Origin: Oxalobacteraceae bacterium AB_14
Lineage (GTDB): Bacteria > Pseudomonadota > Gammaproteobacteria > Burkholderiales > Burkholderiaceae_D
Direction of reading: 5' to 3'
DNA: 64,000 nucleotides
NCBI GenBank assembly: GCA_000381565.1
Contig: KB906725.1
Coordinates: forward strand, 212,515-276,514
The position numbers and the translations under genes are program-made. Below, in pieces: positions 8,728-18,300 of the stretch. Position 1 is the first letter of the stretch, and each line of letters opens with the position of its first letter. The notes below the pieces were generated by a model. That model worked only from the letters and a program-made list of their open reading frames with translations. It did no database searches and was not told the DNA's origin.

Positions 8728-9201
8728 TCATTTGGTCACGATGGCACGCTGCATCGGCGCCAGTTTCGCGATCAGCTTGTTCGCCACGCGGCTGGGCACG
8801 TGGTTCCGCTCCATCGCGATCTGCAAATCCTCGGTCAGCGCGTTGAACATCGCATTGGTGATCTGCATGTCCTGGTGCACGGTGGCCATGTCGCGCACGG
8901 TGCCGACGCCGTCCATCGTCTTGTCGCGGTACTTGCCGGTGTACCGGCACGGGCCGCCGGCGAACTCGCAGAACTGCTCCTGCAAGCGCGCCCCGACCTG
9001 CACCATGTCGAAGTCGGCGAAGGTGTCCTTGATGCGCGCATCGGCCAGCACCAGCGGAATGAAGGTGTCGATGATCTTCCTGATGCCTTCCTTGCCGCCC
9101 AGGCCGACGTAGGTGGCGTCATCGGTGTAGGGCGTTTGCGCCATCGCCAGCGACGAGGCCAACAACAGGCCCAGCCCGGCCATCCTGGATAAATGCAACA
9201 T
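8728..9201 (-). CDS. Exported group 1 truncated hemoglobin
   Basis: 157 aa. A signal peptide (MLHLSRMAGLGLLLASSLAMAQ) is followed by a 2-on-2 globin: YVGLGGKEGIRKIIDTFIPLVLADARIKDTFADFD, FCEFAGGPCRYTGKY and MATVHQDMQITNAMFNALTEDL. H in the VHQDMQI segment is the expected proximal haem ligand. Most truncated globins are cytosolic, so an export signal is notable and points to periplasmic O2/NO or redox chemistry. AGGAGGGAT provides a strong Shine-Dalgarno. It is followed by the DUF3034 gene. Confidence 0.9.
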   Translation of the reverse strand: MLHLSRMAGLGLLLASSLAMAQTPYTDDATYVGLGGKEGIRKIIDTFIPLVLADARIKDTFADFDMVQVGARLQEQFCEFAGGPCRYTGKYRDKTMDGVGTVRDMATVHQDMQITNAMFNALTEDLQIAMERNHVPSRVANKLIAKLAPMQRAIVTK

Positions 9202-9211
9202 GCCATCCCTC

Positions 9212-9634
9212 CTATTTCGGGAACAAAATCATCTGCGTGCAGCGGAACAGGGCGATGGTCTTGCCGCTCGCCTTGTTGCTGACGATCGCATCCCAGACCT
9301 GGGTGGTGCGCCCCAGGTGCACCGCCTTCGCGGTCGCCACCACCACGCCGTCGCGCAGCGTGCCCAGGTGGTTCGACTTCAGCTCGATGGTGGTGAAACT
9401 CTGGCCGCCCTCGGGCAGGTGCGAGAAGCAGGCGTAGCCGCAAGCGGTGTCGGCCAGCGTCACCACGCTGCCGGCGTGCAGGTAGCCGTTCGGCGCCAGG
9501 TGCTGCGGCGTGACCGTGAACTCGGCCACGATCTCGCCTTCACGGACATCGGTGACGACGATGCCCAGGTGCTCCGGCAGCGTGCCCTTGCCGAAGCTGT
9601 TGAAATATTCCGGGTTGAACTTGCTGGCGTCCAT
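9212..9634 (-). CDS. PaaI-family hotdog thioesterase
   Basis: 140 aa hotdog-fold acyl-CoA thioesterase. The family pattern is present: FNPEYFNSFGKGTLPEHLGIVV at the N-terminus, then HLAPNGYLHAGSVVTLADTACGYAC, where N/H-G..HGG/HAGS-T holds the active site, and VVATAKAVHLGRTTQVWD. It probably hydrolyses an aromatic or phenylacetyl-type acyl-CoA. The exact substrate cannot be read. First gene of the minus-strand trio with the globin and DUF3034 genes. Confidence 0.88.
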   Translation of the reverse strand: MDASKFNPEYFNSFGKGTLPEHLGIVVTDVREGEIVAEFTVTPQHLAPNGYLHAGSVVTLADTACGYACFSHLPEGGQSFTTIELKSNHLGTLRDGVVVATAKAVHLGRTTQVWDAIVSNKASGKTIALFRCTQMILFPK

Positions 9635-9692
9635 AGGTGTCCTTGGCGAGTGGGGGGCCTGGGCCCGACACTGGATGATAGCAACTTTCCCC

Positions 9693-10397
9693 CTACATCA
9701 CCCGGACCCAGCTGCCCTTGTACAGGATCGGCCCGGTCGGCCCGTTCGGATCCGGCGAACCGCCCTTGGGCTCGAGCGTGACCGCCAGCAGCGCCACGTC
9801 GTCGCCGACGGCCTTGCCGGTCATCGCCAGCCTGACCTCGCCACGCGCGTTCAGCAAGCCCAGCGAGCGCGGATGGCCCGACTTCGGCACCGCCCACAGT
9901 TCCAGCGATTTGTCGCCCGGCACCGCGGCCGCGCCGACCACCCGCACCGTCATCGCCTGGTGGCGGCTGTCGCCGGTCAGCAGCAGCGCGGTCTGCGCCT
10001 TGTCATCGGTCAGCGTGGCCACGTAGTCGAGCTGCGGCGCCTGCAAGCTGCGCACGCCGATCGTCACCACCAGCAAGGCCGCGACGGCGCTCGACACCAT
10101 GCCCAGCGAACGCCAGAACGTCACCGACTCGTTGCGCCAGAACTGCCACGCCGCATGCGCACGCGGCAGGTTCAGGCGGCGCGCTATGCCTTGCCACACC
10201 TGCTTGCGCGGCGGCTGCGCGCCGGAGAACTCGGCCAGCGGCGCCAGCCGGTCCTGCCATTCGACGACGATGCGGCGCAGCGCGGCGTCGTTGTGCAGAT
10301 GGCCTTCGAAGCGGCGGCGCGCGCCGCCCTTGAGCGTGCCCAGCACGTATTCAGCCGCCAGCTGGTCGCGCAGGGCGGCGTTGTCGCGGAGGTTCAT
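9693..10397 (-). CDS. RskA-family anti-sigma factor
   Basis: 234 aa. The cytoplasmic N-terminal part ([21 protein letters not shown]) is the anti-sigma segment of the RskA/anti-sigma-K family. It is followed by one transmembrane helix (about residues 95-118, [22 protein letters not shown]) and a periplasmic RskA C-domain ([40 protein letters not shown]). It holds the partner ECF sigma factor inactive until a periplasmic signal leads to proteolysis. Its ATG overlaps the sigma-factor stop (ATGA at 10394-10397), which implies translational coupling. Confidence 0.92.
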   Translation of the reverse strand: MNLRDNAALRDQLAAEYVLGTLKGGARRRFEGHLHNDAALRRIVVEWQDRLAPLAEFSGAQPPRKQVWQGIARRLNLPRAHAAWQFWRNESVTFWRSLGMVSSAVAALLVVTIGVRSLQAPQLDYVATLTDDKAQTALLLTGDSRHQAMTVRVVGAAAVPGDKSLELWAVPKSGHPRSLGLLNARGEVRLAMTGKAVGDDVALLAVTLEPKGGSPDPNGPTGPILYKGSWVRVM

Positions 10398-10981
10398 GCG
10401 CGCTCCCCCTTGGCCAGGCAGGTCTTCAGCTTGTCGAGGCTGCGGCGTATCCAGGTCTTGACGGTGCCGATCGGCAGCGCCATCTGCTGCGCCACCTCGC
10501 TGTGCGACAGGTCATGGAAAAAAGCCAGGCCCAGCACCTGCCGGTGCAAGCCTTCCAGCGCCGACATGCAGTAGGCCAGCGCCTTGGCGTCGCGGCTCAT
10601 TTGCAGCGCCTCGATGGGCGTGGCTGCGGGATCTTGCAGGGCATTGAGCACCTCGCTGTCAAACTGTTCGCCGTCGATTTCGGTGGTCACATCGCTGCGG
10701 CGCAGCAGATCGAAAGCCTTGTTGCGGACGATGGTCGTCATCCAGGTCATGGGGGCGGCCAGGTGGCTTTGATAGGTGCCGGCGTTGTTCCAGATCGCGA
10801 CGAAACTCTCCTGCAGCACCTCTTCGGCCAGTTCGCGCTTGATCAATATACGCAGCGCGAAGCCAAACAGTTTCGCCGATGTCGCATCGTAGAGCGCACG
10901 AAAGGCGACCGCGTCGCGTTGGGCCGCGCCTTGCAGCCAGAGGCGCAGCTGCTGGGGATCGAGAGTATTCGCGTCTGACAC
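10394..10981 (-). CDS. ECF RNA polymerase sigma factor (SigK-like)
   Basis: 195 aa from GTG 10981, which has GGAAGG 7 bp upstream. An in-frame ATG at 11059 would add 26 residues lacking family resemblance. Region 2 ([37 protein letters not shown]) and region 4 ([37 protein letters not shown]) are clear. It pairs with the downstream RskA-type anti-sigma and diverges from the DUF4331 gene, the likely regulated operon. Confidence 0.93.
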   Translation of the reverse strand: MSDANTLDPQQLRLWLQGAAQRDAVAFRALYDATSAKLFGFALRILIKRELAEEVLQESFVAIWNNAGTYQSHLAAPMTWMTTIVRNKAFDLLRRSDVTTEIDGEQFDSEVLNALQDPAATPIEALQMSRDAKALAYCMSALEGLHRQVLGLAFFHDLSHSEVAQQMALPIGTVKTWIRRSLDKLKTCLAKGERA

Positions 10982-11141
10982 TGCGGGCCTTCCGGGTGGA
11001 GAGATTTGAGATGCAAGCCTGCGGAAAATACCATATCCCTCAACGCCGTGAATACACATTTATTTTGAATCCGGTTTGGCCCGCGCCACGTATATCCCCT
11101 GGCAGTACCTGGAAGATCAACCAATCGAGGGAGAAAACGAG

Positions 11142-12668
11142 ATGCAAACTATCGTCAAGCACGCTATGCGCGCGGCCGTCATCGGCGCAGTGGCAAGCGC
11201 CTTCGCACCAGCGGCCATGGCGTCCAGCCACCGCGAAGCGCCGTTCGTCGCGCAGAGTCCCAAAGTCGACGGCACCGACTTCTACATGTTCCGCAGCTAC
11301 GAGTCCGGCCGCGCCGGCTTCATCACCCTGATCGCCAACTACATCCCCTTGCAGGATGCCTACGGCGGTCCGAACTACTTCGCCATGGACCCGAACGCGC
11401 TGTACGAGATCCACATCGACAACAACGGCGACGCCAGGGAAGACCTGACCTTCCAGTTCCGCTTCAACAACGCCAACCAGGACAGCAAGCTCACCGTCGG
11501 CGGCAAGCAGGTGTCTATCCCGCTGGTGATCAACGGCGGCGCGATCGCCGGCCCCAACGCGGCCGGCGCCAACGTGCGCGAGACCTACACCGTCAGCGTG
11601 GTGCGCGGCGACCGCCGCACCGGCGCCAAGGCCGCCGTGACCAACGCGGCCGGCGGCGCCGGCACCTTCGACAAGCCGCTCGACAACATCGGCAACAAGT
11701 CGATCCCGAACTACGCGTCCTATGCGGCCGCCCACATGTACAACGTCAACATCCCCGGCTGCAGCACGCCGGCGCGCATGTTCGTCGGCCAGCGCAAGGA
11801 CCCGTTCGTGGTCAACCTCGGCGAGACTTTCGACCTGGTGAACATCAAGGCCCCGGCCACCGAGTTCAGCGCCAACGCCGAGCGCGCCGCCAGGGACGAC
11901 TTGGCCGACAAGAATGTGACCGCGATCGAACTGGAAGTGGCCGCCTCCTGCCTGACGGCGGCCGGCAGCGGCGATCCCGTGATCGGCGGCTGGACCACCG
12001 CCAGCCTGCGCCAGGCGCGCCTGCTGAACCCGACGCCCAATTCCAGCGCGCCGTCGAAGGAGGGCGGCGCCTGGACCCAGGTCTCGCGCCTCGGCATGCC
12101 GCTGGTGAATGAAGTCGTCATCGGCCTGAAGGACAAGGACACCTTCAACAGCAGCAAGCCCTCCGGCGACGCGCAGTTCGCCACCTACGTCACCAATCCA
12201 ACGCTGCCGGCGCTGATTGAAATCCTGTACGGCAGCGCCGGCGCCAAGGCGCCGACCAACTTCCCGCGCAACGACCTGGTGGCGGCCTTCCTCACCGGCG
12301 TCAAGGGCCTGAACCAGCCGGCCAGCGTGGCCGCTTCCGAGATGCTGCGCCTGAACACCTCGACGCCTGCCGTCGCGATGGGCGCGCAAAACCGCCTGGG
12401 CGTGATCGGCGGCGACAACGCCGGCTTCCCCAACGGCCGCCGCCCTGGCGACGACGTGGTCGACATCGCGCTGCGCGTGGTGATGGGCAAACTGTGCACG
12501 CTGAACCTGGGCTGCGCGCCCACCGACGCCGTGGCCGGCGGCCTGCACTTCACCGACGGCGCCTACCTCGACGACAGCTACTTCAGCGCCGCCTTCCCAT
12601 ACCTGAAGACGCCGATCGCCGGTTCGCCGCAGAGCTCCGGCATCACGTCCGCCCGGAGCATGCCATGA
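11142..12668 (+). CDS. DUF4331 domain-containing secreted protein
   Basis: 508 aa. Signal peptide to about residue 27 (AVIGAVASAFAPAAMA), then SSHREAPFVAQSPKVDGTDFYMFRSYE, the start of DUF4331. Later segments include IHIDNNGDAREDLTFQFRF and NRLGVIGGDNAGFPNGRRPGDDVVDIALR, typical of the family. Function is unknown; the acidic DxDxNGD-like stretches might bind metal (inference). ATG 11142 follows GAGGGAG. It is divergent from an ECF sigma/anti-sigma pair and overlaps the next gene by 4 nt. Confidence 0.9.
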   Translation: MQTIVKHAMRAAVIGAVASAFAPAAMASSHREAPFVAQSPKVDGTDFYMFRSYESGRAGFITLIANYIPLQDAYGGPNYFAMDPNALYEIHIDNNGDAREDLTFQFRFNNANQDSKLTVGGKQVSIPLVINGGAIAGPNAAGANVRETYTVSVVRGDRRTGAKAAVTNAAGGAGTFDKPLDNIGNKSIPNYASYAAAHMYNVNIPGCSTPARMFVGQRKDPFVVNLGETFDLVNIKAPATEFSANAERAARDDLADKNVTAIELEVAASCLTAAGSGDPVIGGWTTASLRQARLLNPTPNSSAPSKEGGAWTQVSRLGMPLVNEVVIGLKDKDTFNSSKPSGDAQFATYVTNPTLPALIEILYGSAGAKAPTNFPRNDLVAAFLTGVKGLNQPASVAASEMLRLNTSTPAVAMGAQNRLGVIGGDNAGFPNGRRPGDDVVDIALRVVMGKLCTLNLGCAPTDAVAGGLHFTDGAYLDDSYFSAAFPYLKTPIAGSPQSSGITSARSMP

Positions 12669-12904
12669 AGTACCTCGGCCTGATTGCGCTGCTGGTGCTC
12701 AGCGCATGCGGGGGCAGCACCCACTATGAAGACCACACGCCGGTCACGCCGCCGCCACCGCCGCCGGTGGTGACGCTCGATGCGTTCTACACGGCGGTAC
12801 TGGCCATCATCGGCGATGGCAGCGTAACCTCCGGCGAGCCGATGGCGACGGACAGCGTCGTCGCCACCGCGCCGGAGGATACGGAACCGGTCGCGTACAA
12901 GTAA
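12665..12904 (+). CDS. Small lipoprotein of the DUF4331 operon
   Basis: 79 aa. The lipobox LSAC (MKYLGLIALLVLSAC) is followed by a Gly/Ser start, a run of six prolines and an acidic C-terminus. Its ATG overlaps the DUF4331 stop (ATGA), so it is translationally coupled. No recognised domain. It probably sits in the outer membrane beside the DUF4331 product. Confidence 0.75.
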   Translation: MKYLGLIALLVLSACGGSTHYEDHTPVTPPPPPPVVTLDAFYTAVLAIIGDGSVTSGEPMATDSVVATAPEDTEPVAYK

Positions 12905-12961
12905 GCCTTTCAGCATAAGGGCGGCTGCGAGATTCAGCCGCCCTTGCCACCGTTTGAGGTC

Positions 12962-14140
12962 ATGATGAAGAAGCCAATATTTTCGTTGTTGCTGAGCGCC
13001 GCCGCGGTGGCGGCGCAGGCGACGCCCTACCTTCCCGCCAGCGGCCAGCAAGTGGTCGAGACGCTGCCGCGCCGTGGCGATCCGGTGCAGCAGGAACTGC
13101 GCCGCATGCGCAGCGAATTGAACGCGCGCCCCAACGATATGGCACTGGCCACCGGTCTCGCCACGCGCTACATCGGCCTGGCCCGCAGCGAAACCGATCC
13201 GCGCTACCTGGGCTACGCGCAGGCGGCGCTGGCGCGGTGGTGGTGGCTGTCGTCGCCGCCGGCGCCGGTGCGCCTGCTGCGCGCCACGCTGCTGCAAAGT
13301 ACCCACCAGTTCAAGCCGGCGCTGGACGATCTGAAGGCCGTGCTGGTGGCCGATCCGTCCAATGCGCAGGCGTGGCTGACGCAGGCCACCGTGCAGACCG
13401 TGCAAGGCGACTACGCCGGCGCCACCGCCAGTTGTGCGCATCTGTCGGCGATGTCGATAGAACTGGTCACCATCACCTGCATCGCCAACGTCGGCGCGGC
13501 GACGGGACGTGCCGTTAAGAGCGAGCAGCTGCTGGACCTGACGCTGGAACGCAGCAGCAACGCGCCTGCCGAGCTTCAGGTATGGGCGCTGACGCCGCTG
13601 GCGGAGATGGCGCAACGGCGCGGCGCAGCCGACATCGCCGAAGCGCGCTACAAACGCGCGCTGGCACTGAGCCCGCGCGACAGCTACCTGCTGGGCGCCT
13701 ATGCCGACTTCCTGCTGGAGCAAGGGCGCGCGCACGAAGTCGCCACGCTGTTGAAGGACCAGACCCGCATCGACGCGCTGCTGCTGCGTCGCGCGCTGGC
13801 GCTGCAGCGGCAGGGCGACGCGCGCGTAGCCTTGGCCGCAGATGTGAAGGAACTGGCGGCCCGCTTCAACGCCGCAGCCCAACGCGGCGACACCGTACAC
13901 CAGCGCGAACAGGCGCGCTTTGAGCTGGTGCTGCGCCACGATCCGGTCACCGCGCTGGCGCTGGCGCGCAAGAACTGGACGGTGCAAAAGGAAGCGGCCG
14001 ATATCCGCATCTATCTGGAATCGGCGCTGCAGGCGCGCGATGCCAACGCCGCCAGGCCAGTGCTGGACTGGATCGCCTTGAATCACACCGAGGACGTGGC
14101 CGCAACGCGCCTGATCCGACAACTGCAAGCGGGGACATGA
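12962..14140 (+). CDS. Secreted tetratricopeptide-repeat protein
   Basis: 392 aa. Signal peptide (MMKKPIFSLLLSAAAVAAQA) then TPR-like helical hairpins through the protein. Examples are about residues 100-150 (RATLLQSTHQFKPALDDLKAVLVADPSNAQAWL) and 220-260 (ADIAEARYKRALALSPRDSYLLGAYADFLLEQG). TPR proteins act as assembly or binding scaffolds, and no catalytic site is seen. GAGGTC precedes ATG 12962. It follows the DUF4331 lipoprotein by 57 bp and overlaps the HupE-like gene by 4 nt, so all four probably form one unit. Confidence 0.85.
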   Translation: MMKKPIFSLLLSAAAVAAQATPYLPASGQQVVETLPRRGDPVQQELRRMRSELNARPNDMALATGLATRYIGLARSETDPRYLGYAQAALARWWWLSSPPAPVRLLRATLLQSTHQFKPALDDLKAVLVADPSNAQAWLTQATVQTVQGDYAGATASCAHLSAMSIELVTITCIANVGAATGRAVKSEQLLDLTLERSSNAPAELQVWALTPLAEMAQRRGAADIAEARYKRALALSPRDSYLLGAYADFLLEQGRAHEVATLLKDQTRIDALLLRRALALQRQGDARVALAADVKELAARFNAAAQRGDTVHQREQARFELVLRHDPVTALALARKNWTVQKEAADIRIYLESALQARDANAARPVLDWIALNHTEDVAATRLIRQLQAGT

Positions 14141-15258
14141 TGAAACGCCTGATGCTTTTTTTCGCGCTGCTGTGCGGCGCTGCACTGCCGGCTTATGCGC
14201 ACAAGCCCAGCGACAGCTATCTGTCGCTGGAGGTGCAGGGCGAACGCATCGCCGGCCAGTGGGACATCGCGCTGCGCGACCTGGATTTCGCCATCGGCCT
14301 GGACCAGGATGGCGACGGCAAGCTGACCTGGAACGAGATCCGCGCGCGGCATGCGGCGATTGCGGCGTATGCGCTGGAGCGCCTCGGCATCGCCACCGGC
14401 CAGGGCGCCTGCCGCATCGACACCGACCAGCAGCTGGTCGACAATCACACCGACGGCGCCTACAGCGTGCTGCGTTTTCACGCCGCCTGCCCCGGCCCTG
14501 TAACGGCGCTGACCATCAACTACCATCTGTTCGCCGACCTCGATCCGCAGCACAAAGGCTTGCTACGCCTGACGCGCGACGGCGCGACCTCCACCGCGAT
14601 CTTCGATCCCGCGCATGCGCGCCAGTCCTTGTCGCTGACATCGCCGGACCGCTGGCGGCAGTTCGGCGCCTTCGTGAAGGACGGCGTGTGGCATATCTGG
14701 ATCGGCTACGACCACATCCTGTTCCTGCTATCGCTGCTGCTGCCGGCGGTGATGCTGGGCGCGCGCGGCACGCCGTCGGCCAGCCTGCGCGAGTCCTTCA
14801 TCGACGTGCTGAAAGTGGTGACGGCCTTCACGCTGGCGCACTCGCTGACCTTGACGCTGGCCAGCCTGTCGCTAATTTCGCTGCCATCGCGCTGGGTGGA
14901 GTCGGCGATCGCGGCGTCGGTGCTGCTGGCGGCGCTGAACAACCTCTATCCGCTGTTCCGCGGCCGGCGGCAGCTGGCGGCGTTCGGGTTCGGGCTGATC
15001 CACGGCTTCGGCTTCGCCAGCGTGCTGATCGACCTGGGGCTGCCGCAGGGCGCGTTGCTGAGCAGTCTATTCGGCTTCAACCTGGGCGTGGAGATCGGAC
15101 AGCTATGCATCGTCGCCGCCTTCCTGCCGCTGGCGTTCGCGCTGCGCGGCACCTGGTTCTACCGCCGCCTGCTGACCGGCGGCTCGGCGACGATCGCGCT
15201 GGTGGCGATGGTGTGGCTGGCCGAACGCGCGTTCGACCTGAAGCTGATCGGCGTCTGA
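14137..15258 (+). CDS. HupE/UreJ-family membrane protein with EF-hand-like extracytoplasmic domain
   Basis: 373 aa. Signal peptide (MLFFALLCGAALPAYA) then AHKPSDSYLSLEVQG. A periplasmic domain contains a canonical calcium-loop pattern DQDGDGKLTWNE at about residues 52-63. From about residue 190 there are several transmembrane helices of the HupE/UreJ_2 type (IGYDHILFLLSLLLPAVML, FTLAHSLTLTLASL, FGFGLIHGFGFASVL), with His residues that suit nickel/cobalt or other metal transport. Metal specificity is inferred only. Coupled to the upstream TPR gene (ATGATGA overlap). Confidence 0.87.
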   Translation: MMKRLMLFFALLCGAALPAYAHKPSDSYLSLEVQGERIAGQWDIALRDLDFAIGLDQDGDGKLTWNEIRARHAAIAAYALERLGIATGQGACRIDTDQQLVDNHTDGAYSVLRFHAACPGPVTALTINYHLFADLDPQHKGLLRLTRDGATSTAIFDPAHARQSLSLTSPDRWRQFGAFVKDGVWHIWIGYDHILFLLSLLLPAVMLGARGTPSASLRESFIDVLKVVTAFTLAHSLTLTLASLSLISLPSRWVESAIAASVLLAALNNLYPLFRGRRQLAAFGFGLIHGFGFASVLIDLGLPQGALLSSLFGFNLGVEIGQLCIVAAFLPLAFALRGTWFYRRLLTGGSATIALVAMVWLAERAFDLKLIGV

Positions 15259-15267
15259 AGCCGGCTC

Positions 15268-15296
15268 GCGAGTGGCGGCTGGCGCCCCGCACTCGC
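15268..15296. terminator. Hairpin between convergent genes
   Basis: GCGAGTG and CACTCGC form a 7-bp perfect stem with a 15-nt G/C-rich loop, exactly in the short gap between the HupE-like gene (plus) and the TonB receptor (minus). There is no T-run on either side, so it is a weak terminator candidate. Confidence 0.35.
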
Positions 15297-15310
15297 GCTA
15301 GCTGCAACGG

Positions 15311-18300
15311 TTAGAAGTGGTAACCCATCGCCACCCGGAAGCTGCGGCCCGGATCGAACCAGGAGCGCCCCATGCTGCCGATGAACTGCTGGTTGGTCTG
15401 CTTCGTCACCGTCTGGGTCAGGTTGCTGACCGCAGCGCTGGCCCACAGGTTGGCGGTGAAGTTGTAGTTGAGACTGGCGTCCCACTGCCCCACGGCCTCC
15501 TGCCAGACCGGCAGTCCCCAACCCACATCCGTCGGCGCGACGCCGCCGTTGGCCGCGATGCGCACCGGATCGGCGCTGGTGCCGTCCTGCCCGCCGGCGC
15601 CGAACGCATTGGTCGCCTGCAGGGTGCGCGAGCGCCAGCTATAGGCCAGCCGCGCCGAGATCGGCCCGCGGTCGTACATCAGACCCAGGTTGAAGGCGTG
15701 CTTGGACATGTACGGCACCGGCAAGTCCTTGAACGGCAGGCCGTTGAGGTCGCAGCCATAGATATTGCCCATGTTCGAACCACCGTTCTTCGGGCAGTAG
15801 GGCAGGGTGTACGGGTGATACAGGTTCTGCTTGCCGTCCAGGTAGGTCCAGTTGACGGAGACGCCGAAGCCCTTGGCCCAGTCGGGCAGCCCCGCCAGTC
15901 CGGGAATCTTATCCACGTAGGTCGCACCGGCGATTTCAATGCCGCCCTCCCACAGCTCGGCCGCGTTGGCCGGGCCGGTGATGGTGAACTCCTGCGGATT
16001 GCCGGCCAGGTCCTTGACGGTCCTGGTGTAGGTGTCGGACATGATGATGTCCTTGATCTTCTTGTAGAACAGCACCGCGGTCAGCGACTGGCCACTCTGC
16101 GGATACCATTCCAGCGAGACGTCGACATTGTTCGACTTCAGCGGCTTCAGGTTGGCGTTGCCCGAGTTGGTGCCGATGTAGCTGACCGATTTGACGGTAT
16201 TGTTCGGCCCCGAGTTGTCCACCTTCTGCTCCAGCTTGACGTACTCCTGCAACTGGTCGAAGCCGGGACGGGAAATGCCCTGGGACAGCGCCAGCCGGGA
16301 CTGCAGCTTGTCCGTCAGGTTGACCTTCACGTTCAGGCTGGGAATGACGTCGACGTGGCTGCCCTTGACGTCGAGCGGCTCGTTGAAGGTCCCGAATTTG
16401 GGCAGGCTGGGATCGGTGTTGGCGCCATACTTCGGCTCGAATACCGTGTAGCCGTGGGCTTGCGTGCTCGAGCGGGTCACCCGTACCCCGGCATTGCCTT
16501 CCACCGGGTATCTCAGGTTGTCGAAGCCGAAGCGCAGCGTGCCGTACAGGGCCTGGGTGGATTCGCTGTGCGTGGAATAGGCGCCGTGGTCGGGACTTTG
16601 CGGATCGACCTCCTTGGGATCGTTCGAGAAATGCATGGCCTTCCAGTCATTGCCCGCCGTCGAACAATCGTTGTTGGTGTTCCTGAGCTTGTTGGCGTCT
16701 TCGCATTGCAGGCGCAGCACCGACACCAGCGCCTGGTACTGGCTCGGGTAATTGCGCACGGCGGCCATGGTCGGCACCACGATGGCCGGCGGCGCGCTCA
16801 TCCTGCCGTTGAAGAAGTCGGGGAAGCTGTATTGCTGGACGCCGCCCAAGCCCGCGTAGCGCGGATCGCCCAGGTAGCCGAAGCTGCCCCGGTTCTTCCA
16901 GCTGGTGAAATCGGTGGCCGATGGTTGCTGCCCCGGCGTCGAGGTTTGCTGCACGCTCCACGGCTCGGCGAGGGATTTCCACGGCGTGCCGACGGCGGTC
17001 GTATGCGACGACGAACGGTCCGTCAGCCGCACGCCAAAGCGCAGGTCGCGCAGCACCGGGTGGTCGAAGCTGAACTTGGCGTCGCCCTTCCACGCATACA
17101 AGTCGCCCTTGGCTTTGTTGAGGTAGGGCTGAATCGAGTTGTAGTAGTAGTTGCCGGGATCGGCCATGACGGCGCGGGCGGCGGCGTCGAAACTGACCGT
17201 CGGCCGCGGCGCGGCGGTCATGTCCAGGCCCATGCTGGGCACGAAGGTGCCCATGTTGATCTGGCCGCCATCGCCGCCGTTGGTGGCGTGCACCCATTGC
17301 AGGTCGCTCTGGAAGGTCCAGCGTTCATCCATCCGCCACTTGAAGTTCCAGGACAGGTCGCGCGTGCGGCCATGGGCGTTGTCGTAGGACCGGGTCGTGC
17401 CCATCGACAAGCCGCCGGTCGCGAACTGGTTCTGGCCCAGCCCGCCCGGATAGCTCAGGATGCCCTTCTGGAAGACGCCGTTGGCGTCGTACAGGCCGTC
17501 GGTGATCTTGAGGTCGTACGGACTGATATTCATGTTGCTGTCCGACGCGTTGGCGAAGATGCCGGAGTTTTCGCTGTCCGAACGGAACGCCGAATCGAAG
17601 TAGGTCAGCGACGACTCCTTGTCGTTCTTCTTCCACTGCAAGGCGGCATACACGCCGGCGCGTTCCGAGTTGCCCTCGCCGGTGCCCCAGTTGATGCCGG
17701 TCGGCACCCACACCGTCTTGCCGGGGACCTGCTTGGTCAGCGGGTAGAAGGTACCGAGGCCGTACGAGTCGGCGCGGAAGGCGGACTTGCCGTAGGATAC
17801 ATCGATCAGCGCGCCGATCTCGCCGATGCCGGTGGACCAGCGGCTGGAGTACAGGCCGGAGAAGGCCGGCGTGTTCTTCTTGCCGAACGGGGTGTAGCTG
17901 TCCGAGAACGAGATGGCGCCGGTTTGCCCCTTGGAATCGAACGGCAGGCGCGTGCGCAGATTGATCTGGCCGCTGATGCCGCCCTCGATCAGTTCGGACG
18001 ACGGGTTCTTGTAGACGTCCACGCCCGCCATCAGCTCCGGCGGGATGTCGCCCCAGCTCAGCTCGCGCCCCGGCCAGCCGGCCGAAAAGCCCTCGCGCCC
18101 GTTCAGCGTGGACGAGCCCCAGGACAGGCCGCGGATCTGCACGCCCGAGCCCTCGACGTTGTAGGACAGCGGATTGCTGGCCGCGTTGGTGCGGGTGCGC
18201 GAGGTGTTGCGGTCCATGGTCACGCCCACCACGCGCTGCAGCACTTCGGTGATCGACTTGTCCGGCAGCTTGCCGGCCTCGTCGGCCACGACCGAGTCGA

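Noticed and set aside
10655..10665. TGTCAAAC matching the IS-end repeat seen at 58.7 kb
   Set aside because: Single short match inside the ECF sigma gene with no second copy or flanking repeat; chance.
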